The translations under genes were made by a program, and so were the position numbers. Positions 16,365 to 25,710 of a DNA stretch of 64,000 nucleotides are shown piece after piece. The stretch is from Cyanocohniella sp. LLY (lineage in GTDB: Bacteria > Cyanobacteriota > Cyanobacteriia > Cyanobacteriales > Nostocaceae): contig JAKOMP010000015.1 of NCBI GenBank assembly GCA_022241785.1, positions 1-64,000 on the forward strand, given 5' to 3'. Position 1 is the first letter of the stretch. Each line of letters starts with the position of its first letter. The notes beneath the pieces were generated by a model. It made no database searches. It worked only from the letters and a program-made list of their open reading frames with translations, and had not been told where the DNA came from.

Positions 16365-17699
16365 TTGATGTTGGTGTTTTTTGATATCAGCTATCTATAT
16401 GCACGGGATTTTTATTTACAAATTATCCCCAGTCTTGTGCAAAACTACGACCCAATTAAAGGTATTAAACCTCATCCAGAAACCGAGAATTATCTTCAGC
16501 AAGTAGAGACATTAGAAGCCCAAGTTATAGCCTCTGGCTTACCATCGCCTCAAGTAGAAACAGAATTAGCCCAATTACGTCTACTAAGTTTACAAATCAT
16601 TGAAGATAATCCCTTTGCTGTAGCAGATAAAAGCAGTACTCTGGAAAAAATTCAAGACGAAATGCGTCAACGAACAGGAATTACTTCTGCTCGTAATGCT
16701 TTTGCTAATTTTTGGAGTCAAGCCTACCTTCAACAAGCTGGTTGGCAACAAGAAATTGATTTTTGGAATAGTGAAATTCGCCATTTGATTCAAGCAAATT
16801 ATTATCGAGACATTAATAAATATGGTAAATTTATTGACTATTTTTGGCTAATTGATTTGCCATTTGTAGTGATATTTGCTTTAAACTTTTTATCGCGTAC
16901 CTTTCAAACCAGTCGCCGCAATCCTCATCTCAATTGGTTAGAAGCAATGTTGCGCCGTTGGTATGATTTTTTCTTAGTGATTCCTGTAGCTCGATGGTTG
17001 CGAGTTATTCCCGTAACTATTCGTCTTTACCAAGCAGAATTATTAAATCTTGATCCTTTCAAGGCACAAATTAACCATGACTTTGCTGTGGGATTCGCCC
17101 AAGAAATGACAGAAATGGTGGGTGTTCAAGTCATAGATCAAATGCAAGACTCAATTCAACGAGGAGATGTTTCCCGTTGGTTGTTTCACCCAGAGTCTCG
17201 TCGTCCTTATGTACAAATAAATAACCAAAATGAAGCAACAGTGATTGCCAATCGCTTGGTAAAAGTTAGCATCTATGATGTTCTACCGCACATCCAGCCT
17301 GATATCGAAGCTTTAATACATCACACTATTGCAAGTACCTTAAATGAGTCTCCTGTATTCCGACAATTGCAAAATTTTCCGGGATTAAATCAATTACCTC
17401 ATCAATTAACTGAACAATTAGCGGCAAATTTAACGCAATCTGCTTACACAACCTTAGTGAAAGCATTAGAAGACCCCGTTGGTGCAGAAATAACTGCTAA
17501 ATTAACCAAGAATTTTCGGGAGATATTAGAGAACGAATTGCAGAAAAAGCATAATCTCCGTGAACTAGAACAATTACTTGTAGATATGTTAGAAGAAGTC
17601 AAAATTAATTACGTGAAAAATCTCGCAGAAGGAGGTATCGAAAAAGCTGTAGAAGAAGTGGAAAGTTTACAAAGAAAATTTAATCGTTATAGAGAGTAG
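16365..17699 (+). CDS. Conserved cyanobacterial membrane protein, N-terminus out of frame
   Basis: The uninterrupted part begins with TTG 16365 / ATG 16368 and encodes 444 residues. It starts in the middle of a TM helix (LMLVFFDISYLYARDFY), has a central membrane pair (about 165-185 and 199-217, with ARWLRVIPVTIRLY), and a long helical C-terminal half ending in a charged coiled coil. The expected start lies upstream in another frame across an A9 run (16285-16305). It resembles a large uncharacterised family in filamentous cyanobacteria; no function known. Its TAG stop lies in the first unit of a heptamer array. Confidence 0.7.
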   Translation: MMLVFFDISYLYARDFYLQIIPSLVQNYDPIKGIKPHPETENYLQQVETLEAQVIASGLPSPQVETELAQLRLLSLQIIEDNPFAVADKSSTLEKIQDEMRQRTGITSARNAFANFWSQAYLQQAGWQQEIDFWNSEIRHLIQANYYRDINKYGKFIDYFWLIDLPFVVIFALNFLSRTFQTSRRNPHLNWLEAMLRRWYDFFLVIPVARWLRVIPVTIRLYQAELLNLDPFKAQINHDFAVGFAQEMTEMVGVQVIDQMQDSIQRGDVSRWLFHPESRRPYVQINNQNEATVIANRLVKVSIYDVLPHIQPDIEALIHHTIASTLNESPVFRQLQNFPGLNQLPHQLTEQLAANLTQSAYTTLVKALEDPVGAEITAKLTKNFREILENELQKKHNLRELEQLLVDMLEEVKINYVKNLAEGGIEKAVEEVESLQRKFNRYRE

Positions 17700-17749
17700 G
17701 GAGTAGGGAGTAGGGAGTAGGGAGTAGGGAGTAGGGAGTAGGGAGTAGG
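17694..17749. repeat. Heptamer tandem array (GAGTAGG)x8
   Basis: Eight perfect 7-bp units. The first unit includes the TAG stop (17697-17699) of the preceding gene, so the array begins inside the coding sequence. Shorter relatives occur at 26361-26388, 28880-28915, 43872-43902 and 44076-44105. Confidence 0.95.
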
Positions 17750-17797
17750 GAATCAAAACAAGTGTTAGCAATTGTCAATTACATGAGGTGTGTATAA

Positions 17798-17830
17798 CCT
17801 CTAGTCTCTAACCTCTAGCCTCTAGCCTCT
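17798..17830. repeat. CCTCTAG-type heptamer repeat
   Basis: Imperfect 7-bp units (CCTCTAG, TCTCTAA, CCTCTAG, CCTCTAG) in the gap before the 17906 gene. Related arrays are at 25630-25662 and 39240-39262. Confidence 0.75.
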
Positions 17831-17905
17831 CACAAAAGAGAAACGCTATTTTTTCATTAAAATTAAGATACCCATTCCATAATTCTGAAAAACTGAGAAA
17901 AAACA

Positions 17906-18337
17906 ATGATGAATGTGGGATTTTTTAACAGGCTTCCTGTAATGCCCCTAGTACTACTCTGGTTAGCGTATGCTCTTTTGGGGTGGTATCTTGCTGCTCA
18001 TCATATCATTTGGTTGACGGGAGCTTTTATAGTTACCCTAGCCATAGCAATCGTCCGTAAAAGTATTGCTTGGTTAGAGCGATTAGTGGAATTTGGCTCG
18101 AGAATATTGGTTGTAATTTTATTTTTAAGTTTATCAATCGCTTTGGTAGAAACTTGGTCAATTTTCTTCAGTCTCTTTCTCATACCTATAGCGACTACAT
18201 TTTTAGCTGACTTAGAAATGCGTTTTGCTGGCTTCAATAAATTGGATTCTTTTTGGGTTTTAACTATCCTTGCTGTGTTTGGTTTAATTACAGGGGAAAT
18301 GATAGACATTCTGATTTTCCCTAGCAGCAGATTTTAA
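17906..18337 (+). CDS. Conserved hypothetical membrane protein
   Basis: 143 residues, M1 or M2 start, with four predicted TM helices (about 12-30, 35-52, 64-103 as a pair, 118-138). Acidic residues ADLEMRFAGF and GEMIDIL lie at helix ends. No family recognised; composition and length look like a conserved cyanobacterial membrane protein. It converges on the 18344 gene with 6 bp between stops. Confidence 0.65.
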   Translation: MMNVGFFNRLPVMPLVLLWLAYALLGWYLAAHHIIWLTGAFIVTLAIAIVRKSIAWLERLVEFGSRILVVILFLSLSIALVETWSIFFSLFLIPIATTFLADLEMRFAGFNKLDSFWVLTILAVFGLITGEMIDILIFPSSRF

Positions 18338-18343
18338 GCATAA

Positions 18344-18742
18344 TTACTCATTGATTTGATAGCGCACGATCTTCCTGACATGATCAATTGACATACCTAA
18401 CTCTTGAGCGATCGCAGTCTCTAATAAGCTGATATCTGTCACCGGAACTTGAAAATTTCGGGTATTAGAGTCTGTAGTTTTAACTATTACTTGACTAAGT
18501 CCCCGATGGCGATCAATTTCCGCTCGAATCATCAATAAATGTATCGAGAGATGGAATTCTGGTCGGGTATCAGTCTGAAGTTTATTTACCGCGTTGTAAG
18601 GTCGGCTGAACACCTTTTCTGCAACTAGGTTACCACTAGACCAAAAGACAATACCCAAAAGAGGTAAAGGAAGCCAAAATTCCCATCCTAGAAAATTTAA
18701 GGGTTTCAGCAAACGACGTAAATACATAACTATGATCCTCAA
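18344..18742 (-). CDS. Conserved hypothetical single-pass membrane protein
   Basis: 132 residues. One TM helix at about 22-41 (FWLPLPLLGIVFW), then a soluble domain with a strand-rich middle (HLSIHLLMIRAEIDRHRGLS, VIVKTTDS) and a helical end that looks like a small helix-turn-helix (ETAIAQELGMSIDHVRKIV). Function unknown. M1 or M6 could be the start. Convergent with 17906-18337. Confidence 0.65.
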   Translation of the reverse strand: MRIIVMYLRRLLKPLNFLGWEFWLPLPLLGIVFWSSGNLVAEKVFSRPYNAVNKLQTDTRPEFHLSIHLLMIRAEIDRHRGLSQVIVKTTDSNTRNFQVPVTDISLLETAIAQELGMSIDHVRKIVRYQINE

Positions 18743-19054
18743 TCAGTAGTTAATACCAAGTTGCCTCAAAAACAGGACTTACGCCAGCAAAATTTGTCAT
18801 TTTGACTAAAACAGGCTCCGTGTAGGATTCTCGTATCATGCCGGAGGCTCTAGCAATCCCAGAGTTATAGGCGATTACGTCGCTATGTACCCCTTGGTGA
18901 AGGCTAACACTAACGTAATAACGTAATTATATGAATTTTGCGTATGTCAGCAAAAATACTCACTCTCCAGACTGTTAAAAATCCTACTACTGGAGGAAGA
19001 CAGATTGAGTTATTTTTTCTATCCTATAAAGAAGTAAGAGCAAAACTTGTGACG

Positions 19055-19729
19055 ATGCGAATACTTTTAGTAGAAGACGATTTAGAACAATTAGAACCCT
19101 TGCAAACAGCGTTGTCACAAGCTGGACATATTGTAGACGGAGTAGAAGATGGTGAGATTGCTCAGTGGGTGATTAGCCAAAGAGATTATGATTTACTGAT
19201 TCTGGACTGGATGTTACCAGAAATTAGCGGATTGGATTTGTGCCGTCAGTATCGACAAGCAGGGAAACAATCACCTATATTGATGCTGACTGCCAAAGAT
19301 ACCACTTTAGATAAAGTAACAGGTTTAGATGCAGGTGCTGATGATTACCTGGTCAAACCCACAGATTTATTTGAGTTACTCGCACGAGTACGGGCATTAG
19401 GCAGGCGATCGCCCCAGTGGCAAGGAGATATTCTGCAACTTGCCGACTTGGAATTACATACTTCTAATCTCACAGTCACAAAAGGGCAGGCATCTGTAGA
19501 GTTATCAACCCGTGAGTTTCAACTATTAGAATACCTCATGCATCACCCGCATCAAGTTGTCAGCCGTAATCAAATAGAACAAGCATTATGGGAATGGGGC
19601 AGCGAACCAGAAAGTAACGCTACAACAACACTAGTCCGCCGTCTTAGACAACGTTTGCAATTAGTAGATGCTGCTGATTGGATTGAAACAGTTTATGGTA
19701 TGGGTTATCGGATTAATCCCAGGGAGTAG
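19055..19729 (+). CDS. OmpR/PhoB-type response regulator, second RppA/CopR-like copy
   Basis: 224 residues from ATG 19055. The frame is open back to 18938, but the extra 39 residues do not resemble a receiver domain. Receiver: E7/D8/D9 pocket, phospho-acceptor D51 in LILDWMLP, K101 in LVKPT. C-terminal winged helix ends VYGMGYRINPRE. It is closely similar in layout to the metal-operon regulator at 2128-2808 and pairs with the kinase 64 bp downstream. Target genes are unknown; mgtE follows the kinase. Confidence 0.85.
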   Translation: MRILLVEDDLEQLEPLQTALSQAGHIVDGVEDGEIAQWVISQRDYDLLILDWMLPEISGLDLCRQYRQAGKQSPILMLTAKDTTLDKVTGLDAGADDYLVKPTDLFELLARVRALGRRSPQWQGDILQLADLELHTSNLTVTKGQASVELSTREFQLLEYLMHHPHQVVSRNQIEQALWEWGSEPESNATTTLVRRLRQRLQLVDAADWIETVYGMGYRINPRE

Positions 19730-19793
19730 GAAAGAAGAAGCAAAATGTAGGGATAACCAATAACCAATGACCATTGATCAATAACCCAAACAG

Positions 19794-21077
19794 ATGTTCA
19801 ACCGTAGCCGTCGCAATTTAGCCCGTTGGTTTACTTTATCGATGGGAAGTATTTTGATCATGTTTGCCGGCACGCTGTACTATCAGGAATCGCTGCAACA
19901 GCTGGAGATTATAGATTCACTCCTCTACAAAAAAGCTAGGGTGATTACAGGAAATGTCAAGTACAAACCGCATCAGGGAAAGGAACAAGTCTTTCTGGGT
20001 AATGTCCCCCTGCTAGGCAATAACCCACCATCTCCAGATAGTGAAGTTGTTTATGCACGTTGGTACGATGCTGAAGGTCAACTGAAGCGGTTCTTTGGGC
20101 AAATTCCACCGGAAAAGTTAAGGGAAACTTTTGAATTTCAGACGATTAAACTTAGCAATGATCAGGATTCTTCATCATCAACAGTTATTTGGCTACGTCA
20201 AATCACCCTCCCAGTGCAGCATAATGACCAGGTAATCGGCTATCTGCAAATGGCACTACCGATGACCCGCGCTCAAGAGACTTTAAGAAAATTTCTGCTG
20301 TTGTTGGTATTTACAGTATTAATCGCTTTAGGCTTGACAAGCCTTGCGGGATGGTTCTTAGGAGGACTGGCGATGCTACCAATTCGCCATAGTTACCAAC
20401 AACTCCAGCGCTTCACTGCTAACGCTTCTCATGAATTACGCGCCCCTTTGGCAGCAATCCTCAGTAATGCTCAGGTGGGCTTGCTAGCTCCCATTGATGA
20501 CGGTGCTACTAAGCATCTGCGTTTAGAAAAGACTGTAGAAGTTGCCAAATCCATGAATACTCTCATTGGTAACCTCCTATTTCTGGCACGTCGGGCGGGG
20601 TGTTTAGTTCCAGAATCTTTGAGATATGTTGATTTGAGTGATTTGCTAGAGGAATTATTAGACTCCCAAACTATCAAAGCGGCTGCCCAGCATTTACATA
20701 TAAAGAGTGATTTACCAAAACACTCAATTGTGATGGACGCAGATCCTGATCTCCTACGTCAAGCAATCATGAATCTCTTGAGTAACGCTTGTAAATATAC
20801 ACCTCCGGGCGGGAAAGTAGAGTTACGTTTATTTACTGATTATGGTCAGGTAGTAATTCAAGTAGAAGATAACGGTATTGGCATTCCTGCCGAAGATTTA
20901 CCGCATATATTTGAGCGGTTTTATCGGGTGGATAAGCAACGCACACGTTCTGCTGGTGGTTTTGGCTTAGGATTGGCGATCGCTCAACAAATTGTCGCCG
21001 CCCATGACGGTCATCTTAGTGTTCGCAGTCAAGTAGGGCAAGGTTCTTTGTTTCAAATTGAATTGCCATTGACATGA
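19794..21077 (+). CDS. Sensor histidine kinase, second RppB/CopS-like copy
   Basis: 427 residues: TM helices at about 12-30 and 166-190 with a periplasmic domain of about 135 residues between them; HisKA with H213 in FTANASHELRAPLAA; HATPase with N box LLSNACKYTPPGG, DNGIGIPAEDLPHIFERFYR and GGFGLGLAI. Unlike the kinase at 689-2074 the periplasmic domain has no Cys, so the signal is probably different. Partner of the regulator just upstream; signal unknown. Confidence 0.85.
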   Translation: MFNRSRRNLARWFTLSMGSILIMFAGTLYYQESLQQLEIIDSLLYKKARVITGNVKYKPHQGKEQVFLGNVPLLGNNPPSPDSEVVYARWYDAEGQLKRFFGQIPPEKLRETFEFQTIKLSNDQDSSSSTVIWLRQITLPVQHNDQVIGYLQMALPMTRAQETLRKFLLLLVFTVLIALGLTSLAGWFLGGLAMLPIRHSYQQLQRFTANASHELRAPLAAILSNAQVGLLAPIDDGATKHLRLEKTVEVAKSMNTLIGNLLFLARRAGCLVPESLRYVDLSDLLEELLDSQTIKAAAQHLHIKSDLPKHSIVMDADPDLLRQAIMNLLSNACKYTPPGGKVELRLFTDYGQVVIQVEDNGIGIPAEDLPHIFERFYRVDKQRTRSAGGFGLGLAIAQQIVAAHDGHLSVRSQVGQGSLFQIELPLT

Positions 21078-21255
21078 TACTAGCCTGTTACCTAAAGGAT
21101 GATGGGGACTCAATTCCCAGACTTTACCCAAATTTGATCAAGGTCATTGATCTGACAATTGCATTTGTTGTTTATACTTGGTCATAGTTCAACTCAAATA
21201 GCATCAAATCAAAGCTCAAATACACTGCCTGAATTAGCTACCCTCCAGTTCACCT

Positions 21256-22623
21256 ATGCAAAGCAGATCCCGACAAGAGATACAGGAGTTAGTACGCGAG
21301 CAGCTGCAAGTATTACTCGAACAAAAAAACTTTCAAGGCGCTAAGGCTTTGTTAGTTCCCGTCCAATTTGCAGATATTGCTGAAGCAATAGAAAGGTTAC
21401 CAGAAGCTACCCAGGCGATCGCCTTTCGGTTGTTGTCTAAAGAAGAAGCGATAGAGGTGTTTGAATACCTCGATCCCAGTGTGCAGCAGACGCTATTAGA
21501 AGATTTTAAGCGTCAGGATGTACAAGAAATTGTTGATCGTATGTCGCCTGACGATCGCGCTCGCCTATTTGATGAATTACCTGCCAAAGTTGTCCGGCGA
21601 CTATTACAACAACTCAGTCCGGTGGAACGGGACGCAACGGCTTTGCTATTAGGTTACACACCTAATACGGCTGGGCGCATTATGACTCCTGAGTATTTGT
21701 CACTCAAAGAAAATGTCACTGTGACTCAGGCCTTAGTCCAAATTCGTTCTTTAGCTAATTTAAGAGAAACCATTTATTACATTTATGTCACTGATGATGC
21801 TCGGCGTTTGACTGGCATTCTCTCTCTCCGGGATTTGATTATCGCTCAACCAGAACAAACTATTGGCAGCATCATGACTCGTGATGTGGTCTTTGTGAAC
21901 ACAGGTACAGACCAAGAAGAAGTTGCCCGGACAATTCAGCACTACGACTTTGTAGCAATGCCTGTAGTAGATACAGAGCAACGGCTTGTAGGAATTGTCA
22001 CTGTAGATGATGTTCTGGATATTTTAGAACAAGAAACCACCGAAGATATCTATACCTTGGGGGGACTAGAATCTGGTGGTGATAATTATTTCCAAACTAA
22101 CTTATTTACTGTTGCCCGTAAGCGCGTAGTCTGGTTATTAATTCTATTGGTCACTAATAGTGCTACGGCAGCGGTGATTACTAACCAAGAAGATATTTTA
22201 GAAAAGGTCGTTGCCTTAACTGCTTTTATACCCTTGTTAATTGACACAGGTGGTAACGTCGGAGCGCAGTCTTCCACCGTTGTTATTCGGGGTTTGAACA
22301 CAGAAGATGTCCGTCCTCAAGAAGCTTTGGGCGTAATCAAACGAGAAGCGATCGCAGGTGTCTTGTTAGGAGGAATGTTAGGTGCAGTCGTAGTCATTTG
22401 GGCCTTTTTCTTGCAAGGAGACTGGGGCGTAGCCATTACTGTCGGCATTAGTTTATTTTCTATATGCATTTTAGCCTCAATATCTGGTTCCGCCTTGCCA
22501 TTTTTGTTCCGTAAATTGGGGCTAGACCCTGCTTTAATGTCAGCACCATTCATTACCACAGCTGTTGATGTATTGGGAGTTTTAATTTATCTCAACACTG
22601 CTAGATGGATTTTAGGTTTGTAA
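21256..22623 (+). CDS. mgtE: Magnesium transporter MgtE
   Basis: 455 residues with the full MgtE layout: N-terminal helical MgtE_N superhelix (about 30-130), two CBS domains (about 135-250, including RIMTPEYLSL and IMTRDVVFVNTGTD), and five C-terminal TM helices with the pore signature DTGGNVGAQSSTVVIRGL. It is a Mg2+-gated inner-membrane channel/transporter. It lies 178 bp after the RppB-like kinase on the same strand; whether they are co-transcribed is unclear. ATG at 21256. Confidence 0.93.
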   Translation: MQSRSRQEIQELVREQLQVLLEQKNFQGAKALLVPVQFADIAEAIERLPEATQAIAFRLLSKEEAIEVFEYLDPSVQQTLLEDFKRQDVQEIVDRMSPDDRARLFDELPAKVVRRLLQQLSPVERDATALLLGYTPNTAGRIMTPEYLSLKENVTVTQALVQIRSLANLRETIYYIYVTDDARRLTGILSLRDLIIAQPEQTIGSIMTRDVVFVNTGTDQEEVARTIQHYDFVAMPVVDTEQRLVGIVTVDDVLDILEQETTEDIYTLGGLESGGDNYFQTNLFTVARKRVVWLLILLVTNSATAAVITNQEDILEKVVALTAFIPLLIDTGGNVGAQSSTVVIRGLNTEDVRPQEALGVIKREAIAGVLLGGMLGAVVVIWAFFLQGDWGVAITVGISLFSICILASISGSALPFLFRKLGLDPALMSAPFITTAVDVLGVLIYLNTARWILGL

Positions 22624-23034
22624 TCAAGTTGTGAGGCATGATATCCCATTAAATAGGAAATTATTGACTAAAATACATCTGTTGAAAACCGCCTGAAGAT
22701 AGATTTTATGGCTGGTAAAATCATGCATGAGATAGACGACAAAAAAGATTTATACTATTAAATAAAAAGCCATTAATTATATATGTATATTTTATTTTTC
22801 TAATGGGCTGTTGTCACTTTTTGGTCACATTTATTGTTAATAATAAAAATATGGGAGGAATTGCTTACTCCTCAATACTTTTGCTTATTTGATCCAATTT
22901 ATTCACATTAACAAAGTGTGAGTCAATAAATTGAGTTCAAATTCACACCTCTGATTCTAATTTACAACTAATAGACCACCTGAGAAAACTTGTACCAACT
23001 TCAGTTTTTGACCCATAACTCACAAGGATTCACC
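22624..23034. other. AT-rich gap between mgtE and the barrel gene
   Basis: No gene seen. An imperfect inverted repeat AGCCATTA / TAATGGGCT lies at about 22768-22809 in an AT-rich stretch and may form a stem-loop after mgtE. The right half should contain the promoter and leader for the 23035 gene, which has a good AAGGA ribosome site at 23023-23027. Confidence 0.45.
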
Positions 23035-23697
23035 ATGACTATTAATCTTGTCAATAAAACTGTTTCCTTCTTAGGTGTCACAGCTGCAATAGTTGGTTTA
23101 AGCGCATTTCCAGCTAATGCTGAAGGAACATCACAAACACTATCGGTTGTGGGTACAGATGAGACTACCTCAGCTGTTGACTTGCAACTAGAACCCAATA
23201 CACAAACCATTCCCCAAGAGAACCCAATAGTTGAACAACCAGAACCAACTCCACTAATAGCGCAAGAAGTTGTACCTGGGACAGCTACCCGTTCAGGGCC
23301 TAGTTACATCGGCGTTGGCGGTAACATTGGCTTTGGTGGCGGAACAACCCTAAGTCAAGGTTCTTTTGCCGTGTTCAGCAAAGTTGGTTTGACGGAAAAC
23401 TTTTCTGCCCGTCCCGCAGCTTTTTTTGGTGATAATACATTGTTTCTCATTCCTGTGACAGTTGACTTTCCAGTTCAAGCAGTCACAGATACAGGAGAAC
23501 AACAACTCAGCATCGCTCCTTATGTGGGAGGAGGCGCTGCTATTTCCACAGGTAGAGACAGCACAGTCGGTTTTCTACTTACAGGCGGTGTCGATGTCCC
23601 CATCTCACCTGAATTCACAGCAACAGCTGGCGTCAATGTCGGCTTTATTGATGAGACAGAAGTAGGGTTGTTACTAGGGGTGGGGTACAATTTCTAA
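23035..23697 (+). CDS. Outer-membrane beta-barrel-like protein
   Basis: 220 residues from ATG 23035, chosen because AAGGA precedes it by 7 nt and a clean signal peptide (cut after PANA) follows. After an acidic, Pro/Thr-rich linker (about 25-80), the rest is Gly-rich alternating beta strands (YIGVGGNIGFGGG, YVGGGAAISTG) ending GVGYNF with a terminal Phe, as in outer-membrane barrels. It probably forms a small eight-strand-type barrel. No specific family recognised. Confidence 0.7.
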   Translation: MTINLVNKTVSFLGVTAAIVGLSAFPANAEGTSQTLSVVGTDETTSAVDLQLEPNTQTIPQENPIVEQPEPTPLIAQEVVPGTATRSGPSYIGVGGNIGFGGGTTLSQGSFAVFSKVGLTENFSARPAAFFGDNTLFLIPVTVDFPVQAVTDTGEQQLSIAPYVGGGAAISTGRDSTVGFLLTGGVDVPISPEFTATAGVNVGFIDETEVGLLLGVGYNF

Positions 23698-23744
23698 ATT
23701 GAATGTAAGTGTTGAATTATGAATCCTGTTTAAGAGGTTTCCTG

Positions 23745-24149
23745 ATGATTAAACGATACTTACTTCAGTTGACAATTGCGGCCATTGCAGTCACAATACC
23801 CATGCTGTCAATACCTGAAGTTGTGGCACAAACAACCCGGATTGTGGACTTGCAACGCCCTCAAGGTATGACAATTACTGGAAGAGTAGAAAGCATTGTT
23901 GGCAATAATTTTGTTCTCAATGATGGTAGTGGAAGAATTATTGTTGATGCTGGCCCTCGTTGGTGGCATCGTATTAATCTTTCACAAGGAGAACAAGTTA
24001 CTGTCACAGGTGAATTGGGATCAAGGGGCGACGAATTTGATGCTTTTACTATTACTCGCGCTGATAAATCAGTCGTTAATATTCGTCCTCAAGAAGGCCC
24101 ACCTCCTTGGGCTGGTGGTCCTCACCGAGTCCCACGACGCCAACAGTAG
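23745..24149 (+). CDS. Exported OB-fold-like small protein
   Basis: 134 residues from ATG 23745 (the open frame extends upstream, but a signal peptide begins here). Signal peptide to about residue 29 (EVVAQ), then a five-strand pattern: MTITGRVESIVGNNFVLNDG, GRIIVDAGPRWWHRINLSQG, EQVTVTGELGSRGDEFDAF. It resembles the bacterial OB-fold (YgiW/BOF-like) domains of periplasmic proteins. The tail is Pro/Arg-rich. Probably a periplasmic binding protein; role unknown. Follows the barrel gene by 47 bp. Confidence 0.6.
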   Translation: MIKRYLLQLTIAAIAVTIPMLSIPEVVAQTTRIVDLQRPQGMTITGRVESIVGNNFVLNDGSGRIIVDAGPRWWHRINLSQGEQVTVTGELGSRGDEFDAFTITRADKSVVNIRPQEGPPPWAGGPHRVPRRQQ

Positions 24150-24230
24150 TGCTGAGTCGTGAGTTCTGAAAGTCTTGAGTATACCGAGGAAGATTTTTCA
24201 CTCAGCACTCAACACTTATGAGGTATTAAT

Positions 24231-25583
24231 GTGAGTAGCCAGGAAAACTACAATTCATTTGAGTTAGGAGCAAAACCCGAAGCAGCAGAACCTAAACCAC
24301 TGTTGACATTACCAGATGCCATAGCAGTGATTGTTGGTATAGTCATTGGGGCAGGTATTTTTCAAACACCCGCCCTAGTGGCAGCTCAAGCAGGCAGTAA
24401 TATAAATGTACTGCTATTGTGGCTGGCTGGTGGCATAGTATCTCTAGTGGGAGCGCTGTGCTATGCAGAATTGGCGACGGCTTATCCCAGCGTGGGGGGT
24501 GTATATTATTACCTTAAGCGATCATTTGGGCGAGAAGTCGCCTTTTTATTTGCCTGGGCAAGAATGACTGTAATTCAAACAGGTTCCATTGTGCTGTTGG
24601 CATTTGTTTTTGGCGATTATGCTTCTCAGATATGGCGCTTTGGTACATTTTCATCTTCTGTTTATGCAGCAATAGCGATCGCTTGCTTAACTGCTTTAAA
24701 TATCCTCGGTTTGCAACAAGGTAAGTGGGCCCAAAACTTACTGACTTTGGCGAAAGTACTGGGTTTATTACTAGTAGTACTTTTGGGAATCACTGCTGTT
24801 CCTAACACCACAGTGCCTACAGAACCTGCAACCTCTGGAAATTGGGGGTTAGCAATGGTGTTTGTGCTGCTATCCTACGGGGGCTGGAATGAAGCAGCGT
24901 ATATTTCAGCCGAAATACACAATAAGGAACGCAACATTCTGCGATCGCTACTTTGGAGTATTGGCATTATCACCGCCATTTACCTGCTGATTAATTTTGC
25001 TTACCTGCGGGGGCTAGGTTTAGCCAACATGGGTAATTCAGAAGCAGTAGCCGCAGATTTAATGCGTTCTCTGTGGGGTGAACCAGGAGCCTGGTTTATC
25101 AGCCTACTGATTGCTGTCTGTACTTTAGGAGCCATCAACGCCACAATCTTGACAGGCGCACGTACTAATTATGCACTCGGTCAAGATTTTTCGTTGTTTA
25201 GCTTTATGGGACGCTGGCAAAAAAGCAGCACTCCAGTCCGAGCCTACTTATTACAACTAGCGATCGCCCTAGCACTAGTTGTATTAGGCACAATCACCCG
25301 TGGTGGATTTGAAACAATGGTGGATTATACCGCACCCGTGTTTTGGTTTTTCTTCCTGCTATCAGGGGTATCGCTGTTCATCCTGCGAATGCGGGAACCA
25401 CACATCCTGCGACCATTTCGGGTACCGTTTTATCCTTTAACGCCATTACTATTTTGTGCGGTTTGCGGCTACTTACTTTATTCCAGCATGGCTTATACCG
25501 GTGTGGGCGCACTTGTAGGCGTTTTAGTTGTAGTAGCCGGGATTCCCCTGTTGTTTTGGAATCGCCACCGTCAAGGGAGATGA
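24231..25583 (+). CDS. APC-superfamily amino-acid permease
   Basis: 450 residues with about 12 TM helices. The APC signature near TM1 is clear: AIAVIVGIVIGAGIFQTPAL, with the unwound GIVIGAGIF helix, and later GGVYYYLKRSFGREVAF and EIHNKERNI. It should import or exchange amino acids across the inner membrane; substrate cannot be assigned. The start is GTG at 24231 (VSSQENYNS); no ATG fits better. It ends directly at a GGGACAT repeat array. Confidence 0.85.
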   Translation: MSSQENYNSFELGAKPEAAEPKPLLTLPDAIAVIVGIVIGAGIFQTPALVAAQAGSNINVLLLWLAGGIVSLVGALCYAELATAYPSVGGVYYYLKRSFGREVAFLFAWARMTVIQTGSIVLLAFVFGDYASQIWRFGTFSSSVYAAIAIACLTALNILGLQQGKWAQNLLTLAKVLGLLLVVLLGITAVPNTTVPTEPATSGNWGLAMVFVLLSYGGWNEAAYISAEIHNKERNILRSLLWSIGIITAIYLLINFAYLRGLGLANMGNSEAVAADLMRSLWGEPGAWFISLLIAVCTLGAINATILTGARTNYALGQDFSLFSFMGRWQKSSTPVRAYLLQLAIALALVVLGTITRGGFETMVDYTAPVFWFFFLLSGVSLFILRMREPHILRPFRVPFYPLTPLLFCAVCGYLLYSSMAYTGVGALVGVLVVVAGIPLLFWNRHRQGR

Positions 25584-25662
25584 GGGACATGGGGACATGG
25601 GGGACATGGGGACTTGGAGAAAAAACTTCCTAGCCTCTAGCCCCTAACCTCTAGCCTCTTCC
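25584..25662. repeat. GGGACAT and CTAGCCT heptamer repeats
   Basis: Units of GGGACAT with extra G residues (25584-25615) start one base after the permease stop, then CTAGCCTCTAGCC-type units (25630-25662). Both are 7-8-bp tandem repeats filling the gap before the 25711 gene. Confidence 0.8.
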
Positions 25663-25710
25663 CAAAACTGATCACTGAAAATTACACGCTTTCGACAAAG
25701 GAGAAAAATC

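Noticed and set aside
17694-17749. CRISPR array
   Set aside because: Units are 7 bp with no spacers; a tandem microsatellite-like array.
18938-19054. N-terminal extension of the second response regulator
   Set aside because: 39 extra residues do not fit a receiver domain, and MRILLVEDD at 19055 is the standard start.
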